A stretch of 64,000 bases of DNA. It comes from SYAN01 sp964406345. GTDB lineage: Bacteria > Actinomycetota > Actinomycetes > Nanopelagicales > Nanopelagicaceae. The DNA lies in the NCBI GenBank assembly GCA_964406345.1, contig CAYORK010000001.1, positions 1-64,000 of the forward strand, in the 5' to 3' direction. The position numbers and the translations under genes were made by a program. The notes under the pieces are model-generated. The model made no database searches. It worked only from the letters and a program-made list of their open reading frames with translations, and was not told where the DNA came from. Each line of letters opens with the position of its first letter. Position 1 is the first letter of the stretch. This document shows positions 1 through 7,685 of this stretch, piece by piece.

Positions 1-173
1 TCATCCGAGATGGTGAGGAATTCGCCAGTCGTACCAAGCATGATCACACCAGGAGAGTCGCTTGCTATCTGCCAATCGAGGAGGCGCTTTAGCGCTTCGA
101 TATCTACAGACTTCCCACCTTCTGTGAAGGGAGTGACAAGTACGCCGTAACTGCCGCGAAACTCCTCCGTCAT
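1..173 (-). CDS. DHDPS-family aldolase/lyase, N-terminal fragment
   Basis: The reverse strand from ATG 173-171 reads 57 codons with no stop before the window edge. It shows the start of a dihydrodipicolinate synthase/N-acetylneuraminate lyase family (beta/alpha)8 barrel: YGVLVTPF near residue 9 and GTTGEF at 47-52, the loop that positions the substrate carboxylate. An AAGGA ribosome binding site lies 7 bases upstream (181-185). Members form a Schiff base on a lysine further along, outside the window, and act as aldolases, dehydratases or deaminases on 2-keto acids. It is related to but distinct from the complete family member at 3946-4869. It diverges from the flavin oxidase at 265. Family assignment is firm; substrate is unknown. 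Confidence 0.8.
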   Translation of the reverse strand, partial: MTEEFRGSYGVLVTPFTEGGKSVDIEALKRLLDWQIASDSPGVIMLGTTGEFLTISD

Positions 174-205
174 GTGATGATCCTTTCGTTCTCTTCCATG
201 TCAGT

Positions 206-221
206 GTCGTGATCTAACGAC
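206..221. promoter_or_regulatory. Inverted repeat in divergent promoter region
   Basis: GTCGT, a six-base spacer GATCTA, then ACGAC forms a 5-bp inverted repeat in the 91-base space between two divergent catabolic genes. It could be an operator, but the arms are short and the sequence was not found at the other promoters, so chance is a real alternative. Confidence 0.25.
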
Positions 222-264
222 GAGCGCTTGATTGAGATTTGGTTATCATAGTCGCGTGCCAGAG

Positions 265-1404
265 ATGAAGGAATCATTCGACATTGTCATCATCGGTGGC
301 GGAGCGATCGGCACATCCACCCTCTATCAATTGTCGAAGAGTGGTGCGAATGTCGCACTCCTGGAAGAGTTCGATCTCAACACACAAGCATCCGGTCGGA
401 ATGCCGGAAGTCTTCACGGCCAGATCCAATACGAGCCATTCGAAGAGTTGGGCATCGATTGGGCAAAGACCTTCTTGCATGGATTAGGAGTCCTCGCAGA
501 CTCATTGGCGATCTGGAAGACGTTATCGGCTGAACTCGAAGTCGACCTAGAAGTCTCTTCCAATGGCGGCCTGATGATCGCGGAGAACGATCAGAACATG
601 CGCCACCTCGAGAAGAAGGTCGAGTTGGAGAACTCGATCGGGATCGCATCCCGGATGCTGAGCGCCACCGAACTTCAAGAATTAGCGCCGTACATCTCAT
701 CGAAGATGGTGGGGGGATCGATCAGTCCCATCGAAGGTAAAGCAAACCCATTACTTCTTGCGCCCGCATTCGCCGAAGCAGCGAAGCGTCTTGGCGCGCG
801 CGTCTTCACGAAGCGGAAGGTCACCGCAATCGCCCGTGAGGGAGTGAAGTACAGATTGGAGACGACCAATGGTCACTTCCTCGCCGAGAAGGTCGTCATC
901 TGTGCCAACGCTGGAATCCCTGCATTAGGTCATGGGATTGGTGTGAAGATCCCGATAGACGATGCCCCGGTGCAGGTCTCAGTGACGGAACAGGTGGAGA
1001 AGTTCGTCCACCACTTGGTCTATTTCACCAGCGAGAAACTCACCTTCAAGCAGGCGAACTCAGGCTCACTTCTCATCGGCGGTGGATGGCCGGCACGCTA
1101 TAACCGAGAGGGGGATCCGATCCTAAATCCCGATTCATTGCGGCGAAACCTAAGGGTGGCCCTCAAGGTCGTCCCAAAGATCGCTGACATTCGAGTCATC
1201 CGTACCTGGATCGGCGTGGGCAATGGCACTCCCGATCACAATCCGATCATCGATGAGATCGCTTCGTTGCCAGGTGTCTATGTTGGGATGTATCCCTATA
1301 TGGGATTCACTGCTTCGCCATTGATGGGGCGTTTGATCTCTGAATTGGTCCTTACTGGCAAGACCGAGAGGGATATCTCACCGTTCGCACTCTCGCGCTT
1401 CTAG
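265..1404 (+). CDS. FAD-dependent amino/imino acid oxidoreductase (DAO family)
   Basis: A 379-residue glycine/D-amino-acid oxidase family flavoprotein. The dinucleotide-binding motif GGGAIG is at residues 11-16, followed by an acidic strand end (LLEEFD) and the family signature ASGRNAG. The C-terminal half holds the beta-rich substrate domain and ends with GVYVGMYPYMGFTASP, where the second FAD contact is expected. ATG 265 was chosen because it leaves the usual short tail before the Rossmann fold; TTG 232 and GTG 256 are possible in-frame alternatives. It resembles the beta (HcnC/opine oxidase B/D-hydroxyproline dehydrogenase) subunits and is a paralogue of the protein at 4909-6120. The [2Fe-2S] partner-like protein at 2565 is nearby. 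Expected role: dehydrogenation of a C-N bond in a small amino or imino acid. Substrate is not determined. Confidence 0.82.
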   Translation: MKESFDIVIIGGGAIGTSTLYQLSKSGANVALLEEFDLNTQASGRNAGSLHGQIQYEPFEELGIDWAKTFLHGLGVLADSLAIWKTLSAELEVDLEVSSNGGLMIAENDQNMRHLEKKVELENSIGIASRMLSATELQELAPYISSKMVGGSISPIEGKANPLLLAPAFAEAAKRLGARVFTKRKVTAIAREGVKYRLETTNGHFLAEKVVICANAGIPALGHGIGVKIPIDDAPVQVSVTEQVEKFVHHLVYFTSEKLTFKQANSGSLLIGGGWPARYNREGDPILNPDSLRRNLRVALKVVPKIADIRVIRTWIGVGNGTPDHNPIIDEIASLPGVYVGMYPYMGFTASPLMGRLISELVLTGKTERDISPFALSRF

Positions 1405-1439
1405 AGTGTTGGAACTACGAATTCACCAAGAAATTGCCC

Positions 1440-2528
1440 CTACTGAGGTGACTTACGCGCACCAATTCTTCGAGATCTCTCGAGTTGCAATGACCAAGGA
1501 ATCTTCTCACCTAGCGCTTCAGCGGCAGCGATAGCCCATCGAGGGTTGCGAAGCATCTCTCGCCCGATCATCACGGCATCAGCGCGATGCGACGCGACGA
1601 TCTCCTCTGCTTGTTCTGCCTCGGTGATCTGTCCGACTGCTGCAGTCATGATCCCGGCACCGTTCTTGATCGCCTCTGCGAGATGAACCTGGTAACCGGG
1701 GCCGGTAGTTATCTTGGCGTTGTGCACTAGACCTCCGGACGAGACATCGATGAGATCCACGCCGACTGACTTTAGGATCTTGCAGAGTTCTATCGCCTCA
1801 GGCAGATCCCAGCCACCATCCACCCAATCAGTGGCAGAGATACGAACGAAGAGCGGTGTGCTCTCCTTGAGCGCAGCACGGACAGCTTTCGCGGTGTCGA
1901 CCAAGAAGCGGATTCGATTGTCGAATGAGCCGCCGTATTCATCATCTCTCAGATTGCTCAGTGGGGAGAGGAATTGGTGGAAGAGATAGCCGTGAGCTGC
2001 GTGTATCTCCACTAGGTCGAACCCTGCGCGTTCGGACCTCACTGCTGACTCAACGAAGGATTGCGTCGCAGAGCGGATCTCCTCGACCGACATCGCATGT
2101 GGAAGAGGGAAATCCTTGTATGCGATAGCGCTAGGTCCGATCGTCTCCCAACCACCTTCGGAGTCCGCTGCGATCTCGTGGTCATCCCAGGGCTTCATCG
2201 TGGAACCTTTACGACCCGCATGAGCCAATTGGATGCCGATCAACGAACCTTGACTATGGACGAAGTCGATCGCTGGCTTGAAGGCATCTGCATGTCGATC
2301 ACTCCATATGCCTGAGCATCCGATTGAGATCCTGCCATTTGGCATCACCGCAGTTGCTTCCACCATGATCATGCCGACGCCACCCGTCGCGAATGACCCA
2401 AGATGGACGACGTGCCATGTCCCGACCACGCCATCATCTGCCGAGTATTGGCACATGGGACTCACCCATACTCTGTTCTTGAATTCCATGCCACGGATCT
2501 GCAATGGTGAGAAGAGCTGAGAAGTCAT
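1440..2528 (-). CDS. NADH:flavin oxidoreductase, YqjM-type ene-reductase
   Basis: A 362-residue Old Yellow Enzyme of the YqjM/NamA class. Cys26 and Tyr28 in SPMCQYS match the FMN-modulating Cys and Tyr typical of this subgroup, and the substrate-anchoring pair His176/His179 sits in EIHAAHGYLFHQF. The C-terminus carries the usual phosphate-binding GREMLRNPRWA segment. Such enzymes reduce activated C=C bonds with NAD(P)H through FMN; some relatives act in N-demethylation of methylated imino acids. It converges with the oxidase ending at 1404 and starts 36 bases from the divergent HcnA-like gene, implying a shared compact promoter. Within the cluster it could reduce an unsaturated intermediate; that role is inference. 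Confidence 0.9.
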   Translation of the reverse strand: MTSQLFSPLQIRGMEFKNRVWVSPMCQYSADDGVVGTWHVVHLGSFATGGVGMIMVEATAVMPNGRISIGCSGIWSDRHADAFKPAIDFVHSQGSLIGIQLAHAGRKGSTMKPWDDHEIAADSEGGWETIGPSAIAYKDFPLPHAMSVEEIRSATQSFVESAVRSERAGFDLVEIHAAHGYLFHQFLSPLSNLRDDEYGGSFDNRIRFLVDTAKAVRAALKESTPLFVRISATDWVDGGWDLPEAIELCKILKSVGVDLIDVSSGGLVHNAKITTGPGYQVHLAEAIKNGAGIMTAAVGQITEAEQAEEIVASHRADAVMIGREMLRNPRWAIAAAEALGEKIPWSLQLERSRRIGARKSPQ

Positions 2529-2564
2529 GTTGAAAATCCTATCTCAACTCGGCAGACTCGACTC

Positions 2565-2894
2565 ATGGGCGCATCATCAGATAGAGAGCAATCACGAAGT
2601 TTTCGCATCGATGATGCAAATGTCACGCGCGGCAAGAAAGTGACGATCTTCATCGATGACATGAGAGTCGAAGCATTCGAAGGCGAGAGCGTCGCAGCAG
2701 TGATGATGGTCGATAATCATGTCGCGATGCGCACAACTATCGAGGGAGAACCTCGTGGAGTCTTCTGCGGCATGGGCGTCTGTTTCGACTGCCTTGTCGT
2801 TGTCGATGATGTACCGAATACCCGTGCTTGCATGACATGGGTCAAGGAAGGAATGCGGATCAAGAGCCAGAAGGGTCTGAGCGCTTCCCGCTAA
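2565..2894 (+). CDS. HcnA-like [2Fe-2S] ferredoxin subunit
   Basis: A 109-residue protein with a plant-type [2Fe-2S] fold of the Fer2_4 family. Cysteines 68, 73, 76 and 89 follow the C-x4-C-x2-C-x12-C spacing (FCGMGVCFDC then RAC). Such small subunits partner HcnB- and HcnC-type flavoproteins in hydrogen cyanide synthase, opine oxidases and D-hydroxyproline dehydrogenases, carrying electrons from the flavin to a membrane acceptor. The matching HcnB-like (6117) and HcnC-like (4909 or 265) subunits lie close by but on other transcripts, an unusual dispersal. About 22 residues precede the fold, so the true start could be slightly later. Cofactor assignment is firm; partner assignment is inference. 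Confidence 0.88.
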   Translation: MGASSDREQSRSFRIDDANVTRGKKVTIFIDDMRVEAFEGESVAAVMMVDNHVAMRTTIEGEPRGVFCGMGVCFDCLVVVDDVPNTRACMTWVKEGMRIKSQKGLSASR

Positions 2895-2928
2895 GCAACG
2901 CAAGAAGCCAGAACCCTGCAGTTCGGTA

Positions 2929-3873
2929 CTAGTAAGAGGTCTCCACGATCGAGACATATTGGTCATCAGGATCCTTGAAGTAGACGTACTTGAACTCTGA
3001 AGTCCCGACATCGAGAGTCTGGATATCGGAGTGCATCTCGATTCCAAGACGCTTCAATTCGGCCACTGCCTTCTTGATGTTCTGAACGCCGATGCCAAAG
3101 TCCATTGGACCGACATGGCCCCATTCACCGCGGCAGTCCTCCCAAAGTGGCGTCAGGCGTACCGGTTCGATGCCGGCGCCCTTCCCTGAGAGCCAGAGTG
3201 TCATGTGATGGCCCGGAAGTGCACGTCCGACTTGGTACCACGGGGCCATTGGGCCGAAGAACTCAGTGGATTCGAAGATCTGGTCAGTGAAGCCGAGTTG
3301 CTTGTAGAAGTCGGTGGTCACCTTCATGTCATGGACACCGAATGCCACGTGATTGACGCCCTCGATCCGCGGCTCTGCAGGACGAGCCGTCCAGAGTCCC
3401 TTCCAGTCGATCAATTCGACCTTACCCATCCATGGGTCTGCGAAGTAGGCGATATCCAGTTCGATCTGTTGTTCTCCGACTGCAGCCGAGAGTGGTTCCA
3501 TCAACGACTTCACGCCGTGGTTATCGACGAGTTCACGGAAGATCTTCTCGGTATGGAGAGTGTGGAGACAGACTTCAGCGAGACCGACCTCGCCGTAGCC
3601 GATCCCTGCTGGATATGGCGGTGCTTGATCAGTATCAAGACGTTGAACGAGTTTTACCTTGCCAGGTCCAAGTCGAGTTGTGTGCTTGTGGCCAAGCATG
3701 ACGATTCGAGCTTTGGTCGCCTTTGTCTTAGTGATCTCCTCGAGTCCGGGTACAGGACCGGTGTAATCGAAGAAGACTTCAGTAAAACCGAGCTTATGCA
3801 TCCAGTAGTCGAATGCGACATCCATATCCGCAACGCCGATGCCTGCGTGATCGACTCCTTGGAATGTGCTCAT
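2929..3873 (-). CDS. Two-domain VOC (glyoxalase/dioxygenase) protein
   Basis: A 314-residue protein made of two vicinal-oxygen-chelate modules. The first begins GVDHAGIGV (His9) and has Glu153 in KVELIDW; the second begins GVNHVAFGV (His175) and ends with Glu311 in SIVETSY. His and Glu at those places are standard divalent-metal ligands of glyoxalase I, extradiol dioxygenases and epimerases, so each module keeps a plausible metal site. The layout resembles 4-hydroxyphenylpyruvate dioxygenase and catechol 2,3-dioxygenase, but I do not see a motif that fixes the reaction. A GGAGGA ribosome binding site precedes the ATG by 5 bases. It lies downstream of the DHDPS-family gene on the same strand and probably acts on the same compound. 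Confidence 0.8.
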   Translation of the reverse strand: MSTFQGVDHAGIGVADMDVAFDYWMHKLGFTEVFFDYTGPVPGLEEITKTKATKARIVMLGHKHTTRLGPGKVKLVQRLDTDQAPPYPAGIGYGEVGLAEVCLHTLHTEKIFRELVDNHGVKSLMEPLSAAVGEQQIELDIAYFADPWMGKVELIDWKGLWTARPAEPRIEGVNHVAFGVHDMKVTTDFYKQLGFTDQIFESTEFFGPMAPWYQVGRALPGHHMTLWLSGKGAGIEPVRLTPLWEDCRGEWGHVGPMDFGIGVQNIKKAVAELKRLGIEMHSDIQTLDVGTSEFKYVYFKDPDDQYVSIVETSY

Positions 3874-3945
3874 TGCTTCCTCCGCCTCATCTGACTTCTC
3901 TTGCGTTGAGATGATTATTCCGCTTTTGGATCGTGGATTGAAGAT

Positions 3946-4869
3946 TTAGACCAAATCGAATTCTCGTAGCACTGTTCGGATTGCGGTCAGCGCCTCTGGG
4001 TCAGTGATCGGAAGTCGTGGGGGACGGACAGTGCCACCAGGCACACCAAGGATTGCCATGATCGCCTTGAGTTGGCTCTGATATCCACCCCACTTACCCG
4101 CCCAACCGCCAGGAAGCCAGAGCGCTTCGAGGAGTTTGAGATTGCGTTCTGCATGTTTCCTTGCAGAGTCGATCTCCCCACCCCAGACCTGTTCCCAGTA
4201 GAGAGAGTCTGCGCGACCGAAGATGCTGCCACCGCCGATGGTTCCATCTCCACCGTTGGCAAGCATGAAGTCGAGATGGGCTGGAACCATGAAGTTGCCG
4301 AAGATGCGCACTCGATCGACGATCCGCTTGGCGGTATCGAGGAATTGATCAGCGTTCGGCGTCGAGTCCTTGACCGCGACGATCTTCTCTATCGAAGCCA
4401 GTCGTTCTGCGAGTTCACCAGCGATCTCGATACCAGAGCCGTGGGGCCAGTTATAGATCATGATCGGTCCGTTGATCTCGGATGAGAGTGTCTCGAAATA
4501 AGCGACCGTCTCGTTGGGGAGAGTCTTCACATAGGCAGGCGCCGATGAGCAGACTCCATCAAGACCTTGAGCCAGTGCGTGGTTAGCGAGTTCGATCGAT
4601 TCCTTAGCCGTGAAGGTGGTGACGCCGATGACGACAGGGATCCGGCCCGCTACCTTCTTGGCGACGAATTCAGCGACGAGGCGACGCTCATCATGGGTTT
4701 GGGAGAACCACTCGCCAGTGGTGCCGTTGACGAAGAGGCCCTGCATCTTCTGCTCGAGATACCAATCGAGAAGTGCGTCAAAACTCACCCAATCGATCTC
4801 ACCACTCTCCTTGAATGGTGTTGGAACGGCAGGCCAATAGCCCTTCCAATCAACGGTGTTGCGATCCAT
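3946..4869 (-). CDS. DHDPS-family Schiff-base lyase/deaminase
   Basis: A 307-residue dihydrodipicolinate-synthase-family enzyme. GTTGE at residues 49-53, Tyr139 in IMIYNWPHGSG and Lys167 in IVAVKDST are the carboxylate-binding loop, proton-relay tyrosine and Schiff-base lysine, so it should be catalytically active. Family members act as aldolases, dehydratases (for example of keto-deoxy sugar acids) or deaminases; one class deaminates pyrroline-4-hydroxy-2-carboxylate in hydroxyproline breakdown. It follows the HcnB/HcnC-like genes on the same strand, 39 bases from the oxidase stop, which suits a role on the imine or keto acid that oxidase makes. A GGGAGA ribosome binding site precedes the ATG. 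The biosynthetic DapA role is unlikely given this context. Confidence 0.85.
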   Translation of the reverse strand: MDRNTVDWKGYWPAVPTPFKESGEIDWVSFDALLDWYLEQKMQGLFVNGTTGEWFSQTHDERRLVAEFVAKKVAGRIPVVIGVTTFTAKESIELANHALAQGLDGVCSSAPAYVKTLPNETVAYFETLSSEINGPIMIYNWPHGSGIEIAGELAERLASIEKIVAVKDSTPNADQFLDTAKRIVDRVRIFGNFMVPAHLDFMLANGGDGTIGGGSIFGRADSLYWEQVWGGEIDSARKHAERNLKLLEALWLPGGWAGKWGGYQSQLKAIMAILGVPGGTVRPPRLPITDPEALTAIRTVLREFDLV

Positions 4870-4908
4870 CGTCTCTCCCTCTCGTTCTCTCTGAGCCTCG
4901 TACTCTTC

Positions 4909-6120
4909 TTACGCTACTTCTCGATCGACTCGGAACTCCTCTGGGAGCTTGATGCTCCCCTTCGGAGCGGTCATGTATTCCGCAAGCATCTGGGCGACCA
5001 TCGGTCCGAGCGTGAAGCCCGTCGGCACCATCGCGACGTGATAGCCAGGAATACGTGTCGATTCACCGAGGATCGGCTTGAAGTCGCGCGTGTAGGCCCA
5101 GACGCCAGTCCAAGTCCTGATGAGCTTGACGTCCTTGAGCATAGGTAAGACGCGAAGCGCGACAGCTAGATTCCCAGCGGCAGAATTCCACATACTCGAG
5201 TAGCGCTTCGGATACGGCTCTGGACGAGATGGCCATCCACCACCGATGATGAAGGTGTTGTTATGTGTCTGCTTCAAGGTCAAGCGTCGTCCGATGTGTT
5301 GAATCATCGACTTGAGGAAGTATTCGCGCGGCTCCGTGACATTGACATGCAGACCACTGAGTCCCATTGGAAGATTGAGTCCAAGTTGTGCGGCAAGTTC
5401 CGCTGTCCACGCTCCCGCGGCATTGACGACTCGATTCGCCTTGATCACTCCCTTATTCGTGTTGACTCGGAAACGATACTTCTCTCCAGTGACGATCTCG
5501 ATTGAGGTGGCACCGCAATCTGTTCGTATCTGCACTCCTCTTTCGACCGCGCGATAGGCATAGGTCGGTCCGACGAGAAGGGGATTGGCATGGCCCTCTC
5601 GAGGGCAGAAGGAGATGCCAGCGAGATCCGGCGCGAGGTAGGGAGCAAATGCCCGCATCTCATCACCGGTGAGGATGTGACTCTCGAGACCGGCATTCTT
5701 CTCGATCTCATCCTTGTCGCGGAGGACCCTCATCTCCTCTTCTGTCTCTGCGACCATGATTCCGCCGTCGAAATGGATACCGAGATCGGCTTCGAGTTCC
5801 TGCTCCAAGTTGTCCCAGAGTTTGGCCGCGTCGACTTGGAGTCGCACTTCAGAGGCCAATCGCTCCTTTTCGGAGTCGGTCATGTTGGGGGTCAGTTGAT
5901 GAAGTGCGATCTGGAAGTGGAAGGAACCGGCATTGGTGCCAGATGCCTCTCGATTGATCTCCTCACGTTCGATCAATGTGACGTCAGTTCCTTCTTTCGC
6001 CAGGTAGTAGGCGAGTGAGGTTCCAAGGAGTCCACCACCGATGATGAGGACATCGCATTCCTGCGGAGGATCCTCATGGTTACTTTGGTTCGATAGATAC
6101 CCTACGAGGAAGTCGCTCAT
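4909..6120 (-). CDS. HcnC-like FAD amino/imino acid oxidoreductase
   Basis: A 403-residue DAO-family flavoprotein: GGGLLG at residues 28-33 forms the FAD-binding turn and EASGTNAG the family signature; a substrate domain follows. Its start overlaps the stop of the HcnB-like gene (6117) as ATGA, implying translational coupling and a stoichiometric complex. Such beta subunits bind FAD (some also FMN) and oxidise glycine, D-hydroxyproline, opines or sarcosine-like substrates; electrons pass to the HcnB and HcnA subunits. It is a paralogue of the protein at 265-1404, sharing the NAGS-H pattern, the GGGWPSR/GGGWPAR segment and the LIRTW/VIRTW segment. Substrate remains open. Confidence 0.87.
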   Translation of the reverse strand: MSDFLVGYLSNQSNHEDPPQECDVLIIGGGLLGTSLAYYLAKEGTDVTLIEREEINREASGTNAGSFHFQIALHQLTPNMTDSEKERLASEVRLQVDAAKLWDNLEQELEADLGIHFDGGIMVAETEEEMRVLRDKDEIEKNAGLESHILTGDEMRAFAPYLAPDLAGISFCPREGHANPLLVGPTYAYRAVERGVQIRTDCGATSIEIVTGEKYRFRVNTNKGVIKANRVVNAAGAWTAELAAQLGLNLPMGLSGLHVNVTEPREYFLKSMIQHIGRRLTLKQTHNNTFIIGGGWPSRPEPYPKRYSSMWNSAAGNLAVALRVLPMLKDVKLIRTWTGVWAYTRDFKPILGESTRIPGYHVAMVPTGFTLGPMVAQMLAEYMTAPKGSIKLPEEFRVDREVA

Positions 6121-7553
6121 GTGATGAAGTACTTCTCTTCACGGACAGAATCGTCTGCGATGACACCGATCTCTACTGGCTTGACCGGGAATCGAGGTGT
6201 CTGAAAGGCGATAGATGAGATCGGCTTCTTGTGGCGATCAGCGATCATCGCTGCGATATGGCGTTGACAGTTTCGACCCTGACAGAGCCCCATACCCGCA
6301 CGCGAAATTCCCTTCACGACTGATACATCATCAGTCGAATCGATGATCGGATCTATTGAGCCTCTCGTCACAGACTCACACCGACAGATGACGGTCTTCT
6401 CATCTGCGAGTCGGTAGATGCCAGGGCCGACATCAAACATCTTATTGAGCGCTGATTGGAAACGATTTCGGGCACGAAGTTCACGTGCGTACGGTGTCGC
6501 GGCAGCATCTCGCTCTTCCTTAGTCAGTTTCTTCAGGCGCGATGCAATCTCAAGGCCCGCGAGGCGACCTTGCGCCACTGCAGAGTATGAGCCTGTGACT
6601 CCCGTGCCATCGCCAACTGCGAAGACGCCATCGACGCTTGTTGCACCCCAGTGATCCTTGATCACGCTGAATCCGCCTCGATTCTCGTCATACTCGAAGG
6701 CGCAATCGAGAAGGCGGAATAGTTCGTGGGAAGGGAAGAACCCATACCCGACACAGAGCGCATCGCAGGCTTCCGTGACTTCTGTTCCGGGGATCGGGTT
6801 CCATTCGCGATCCGCCTTCGCATGTGTCACTGACTCAAGCCGACCCTTACCTTCTGCCTTGACGATTATTCGGCCGTATTTGAAAGGGACTCTTGCTTTG
6901 AGAAGGACGCTTCGATACTTCACCGCATCGCGAGCAAGGTCGAGGTTTCCGCCCACACGAGAGAGCAACCTCAGCGCGTTGATTGGCGAGGGAAATGGCG
7001 CGCTCTCGATCACTTTGAAGACAGGTGCACCGAGACCGATCAATTGCGCCGAAAAGGCGAGGGCCAATGGTCCACTACCAGCGAAGAAGATCCGCTTACC
7101 TGGAGAGACGCGCTGAGTCTTTACCATGGTCTGTACAGCACCTGCTGTCATCACTCCAGGGAGAGTCCATCCTGGGAATGCGACCGGTCGATCGTAAGCG
7201 CCGGGCGCAATCACAAGGAATTTGTAGTCAAGCGCGCGAATGCCTTCTTCCGGATGGGAGGTGATGACCTTCCCATCTTCGATGGTCAAGACTGTGGTCG
7301 CGGTCAACAGTGTGACATTCGGTCGGTTCATCTCATCGATGAGATCGCTGCCACGTGCGTAATCCTTCCCAAGCGATTTGCGATCGCGGAGATCGAATCC
7401 CGGACCGACGCGCTTGAAGATCTGACCTCCGAGAGTCACTCGCTCATCGACGATCGCAACGTTCAGACCATAGGAGGCTGCAGTAGCAGCTGCAGCGATT
7501 CCTGCAGGACCTCCACCGATCACGACGAGGTCGTTTCCGGCCACACTCTTCAT
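6117..7553 (-). CDS. HcnB-like NAD(P)/FAD dehydrogenase with BFD [2Fe-2S] domain
   Basis: A 478-residue flavoprotein. GGGPAG at residues 13-18 starts the first Rossmann fold and FAGSGPLALA near 157 the second dinucleotide-binding fold; GDGTG at about 314-318 binds the FAD ribityl chain. The C-terminus is a bacterioferritin-associated-ferredoxin-like domain with cysteines 390, 392, 424 and 429 (CRC and CQGRNC). This matches the alpha subunits of opine oxidase and D-hydroxyproline dehydrogenase and HcnB. It heads a tight minus-strand run with the HcnC-like gene (ATGA overlap) and the DHDPS-family gene. The HcnA-type [2Fe-2S] domain is absent here and may be supplied by the protein at 2565. Confidence 0.88.
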   Translation of the reverse strand: MKSVAGNDLVVIGGGPAGIAAAATAASYGLNVAIVDERVTLGGQIFKRVGPGFDLRDRKSLGKDYARGSDLIDEMNRPNVTLLTATTVLTIEDGKVITSHPEEGIRALDYKFLVIAPGAYDRPVAFPGWTLPGVMTAGAVQTMVKTQRVSPGKRIFFAGSGPLALAFSAQLIGLGAPVFKVIESAPFPSPINALRLLSRVGGNLDLARDAVKYRSVLLKARVPFKYGRIIVKAEGKGRLESVTHAKADREWNPIPGTEVTEACDALCVGYGFFPSHELFRLLDCAFEYDENRGGFSVIKDHWGATSVDGVFAVGDGTGVTGSYSAVAQGRLAGLEIASRLKKLTKEERDAAATPYARELRARNRFQSALNKMFDVGPGIYRLADEKTVICRCESVTRGSIDPIIDSTDDVSVVKGISRAGMGLCQGRNCQRHIAAMIADRHKKPISSIAFQTPRFPVKPVEIGVIADDSVREEKYFIT

Positions 7554-7603
7554 GGGATCTTTTTCTCTCCGAGTCTTTCGCAGTTCCTCATTCTATAAAT
7601 GCA

Positions 7604-7636
7604 AGAGGGGCAACTCGACGTGCGAGTCGCCCCTCT
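7604..7636. terminator. Stem-loop terminator of the ABC transporter operon
   Basis: A 13-bp stem with one mismatch (arms 7605-7617 and 7623-7635, loop of five bases) lies about 50 bases past the binding-protein stop. Read on the minus strand it is followed by a T-rich stretch (TTGCATTTATA), so it should end transcription arriving from the transporter genes before the HcnB-like gene. Confidence 0.7.
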
Positions 7637-7685
7637 CTCGAGCATTCCTAAACCTGGTACTTAGACCAAGTCTTTGCTCCGCCGA

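Noticed and set aside
3205..3894. 229-residue plus-strand frame
   Set aside because: It is antisense to the VOC gene, has no ribosome binding site or family motif, and reflects the codon bias of the opposite strand.
2565..7553. HCN synthase (hcnABC) operon
   Set aside because: The three subunit types are present but on separate transcripts, with a DHDPS-family enzyme and importer nearby; this fits amino/imino acid dehydrogenases better, and HCN synthase is one small branch of the family.
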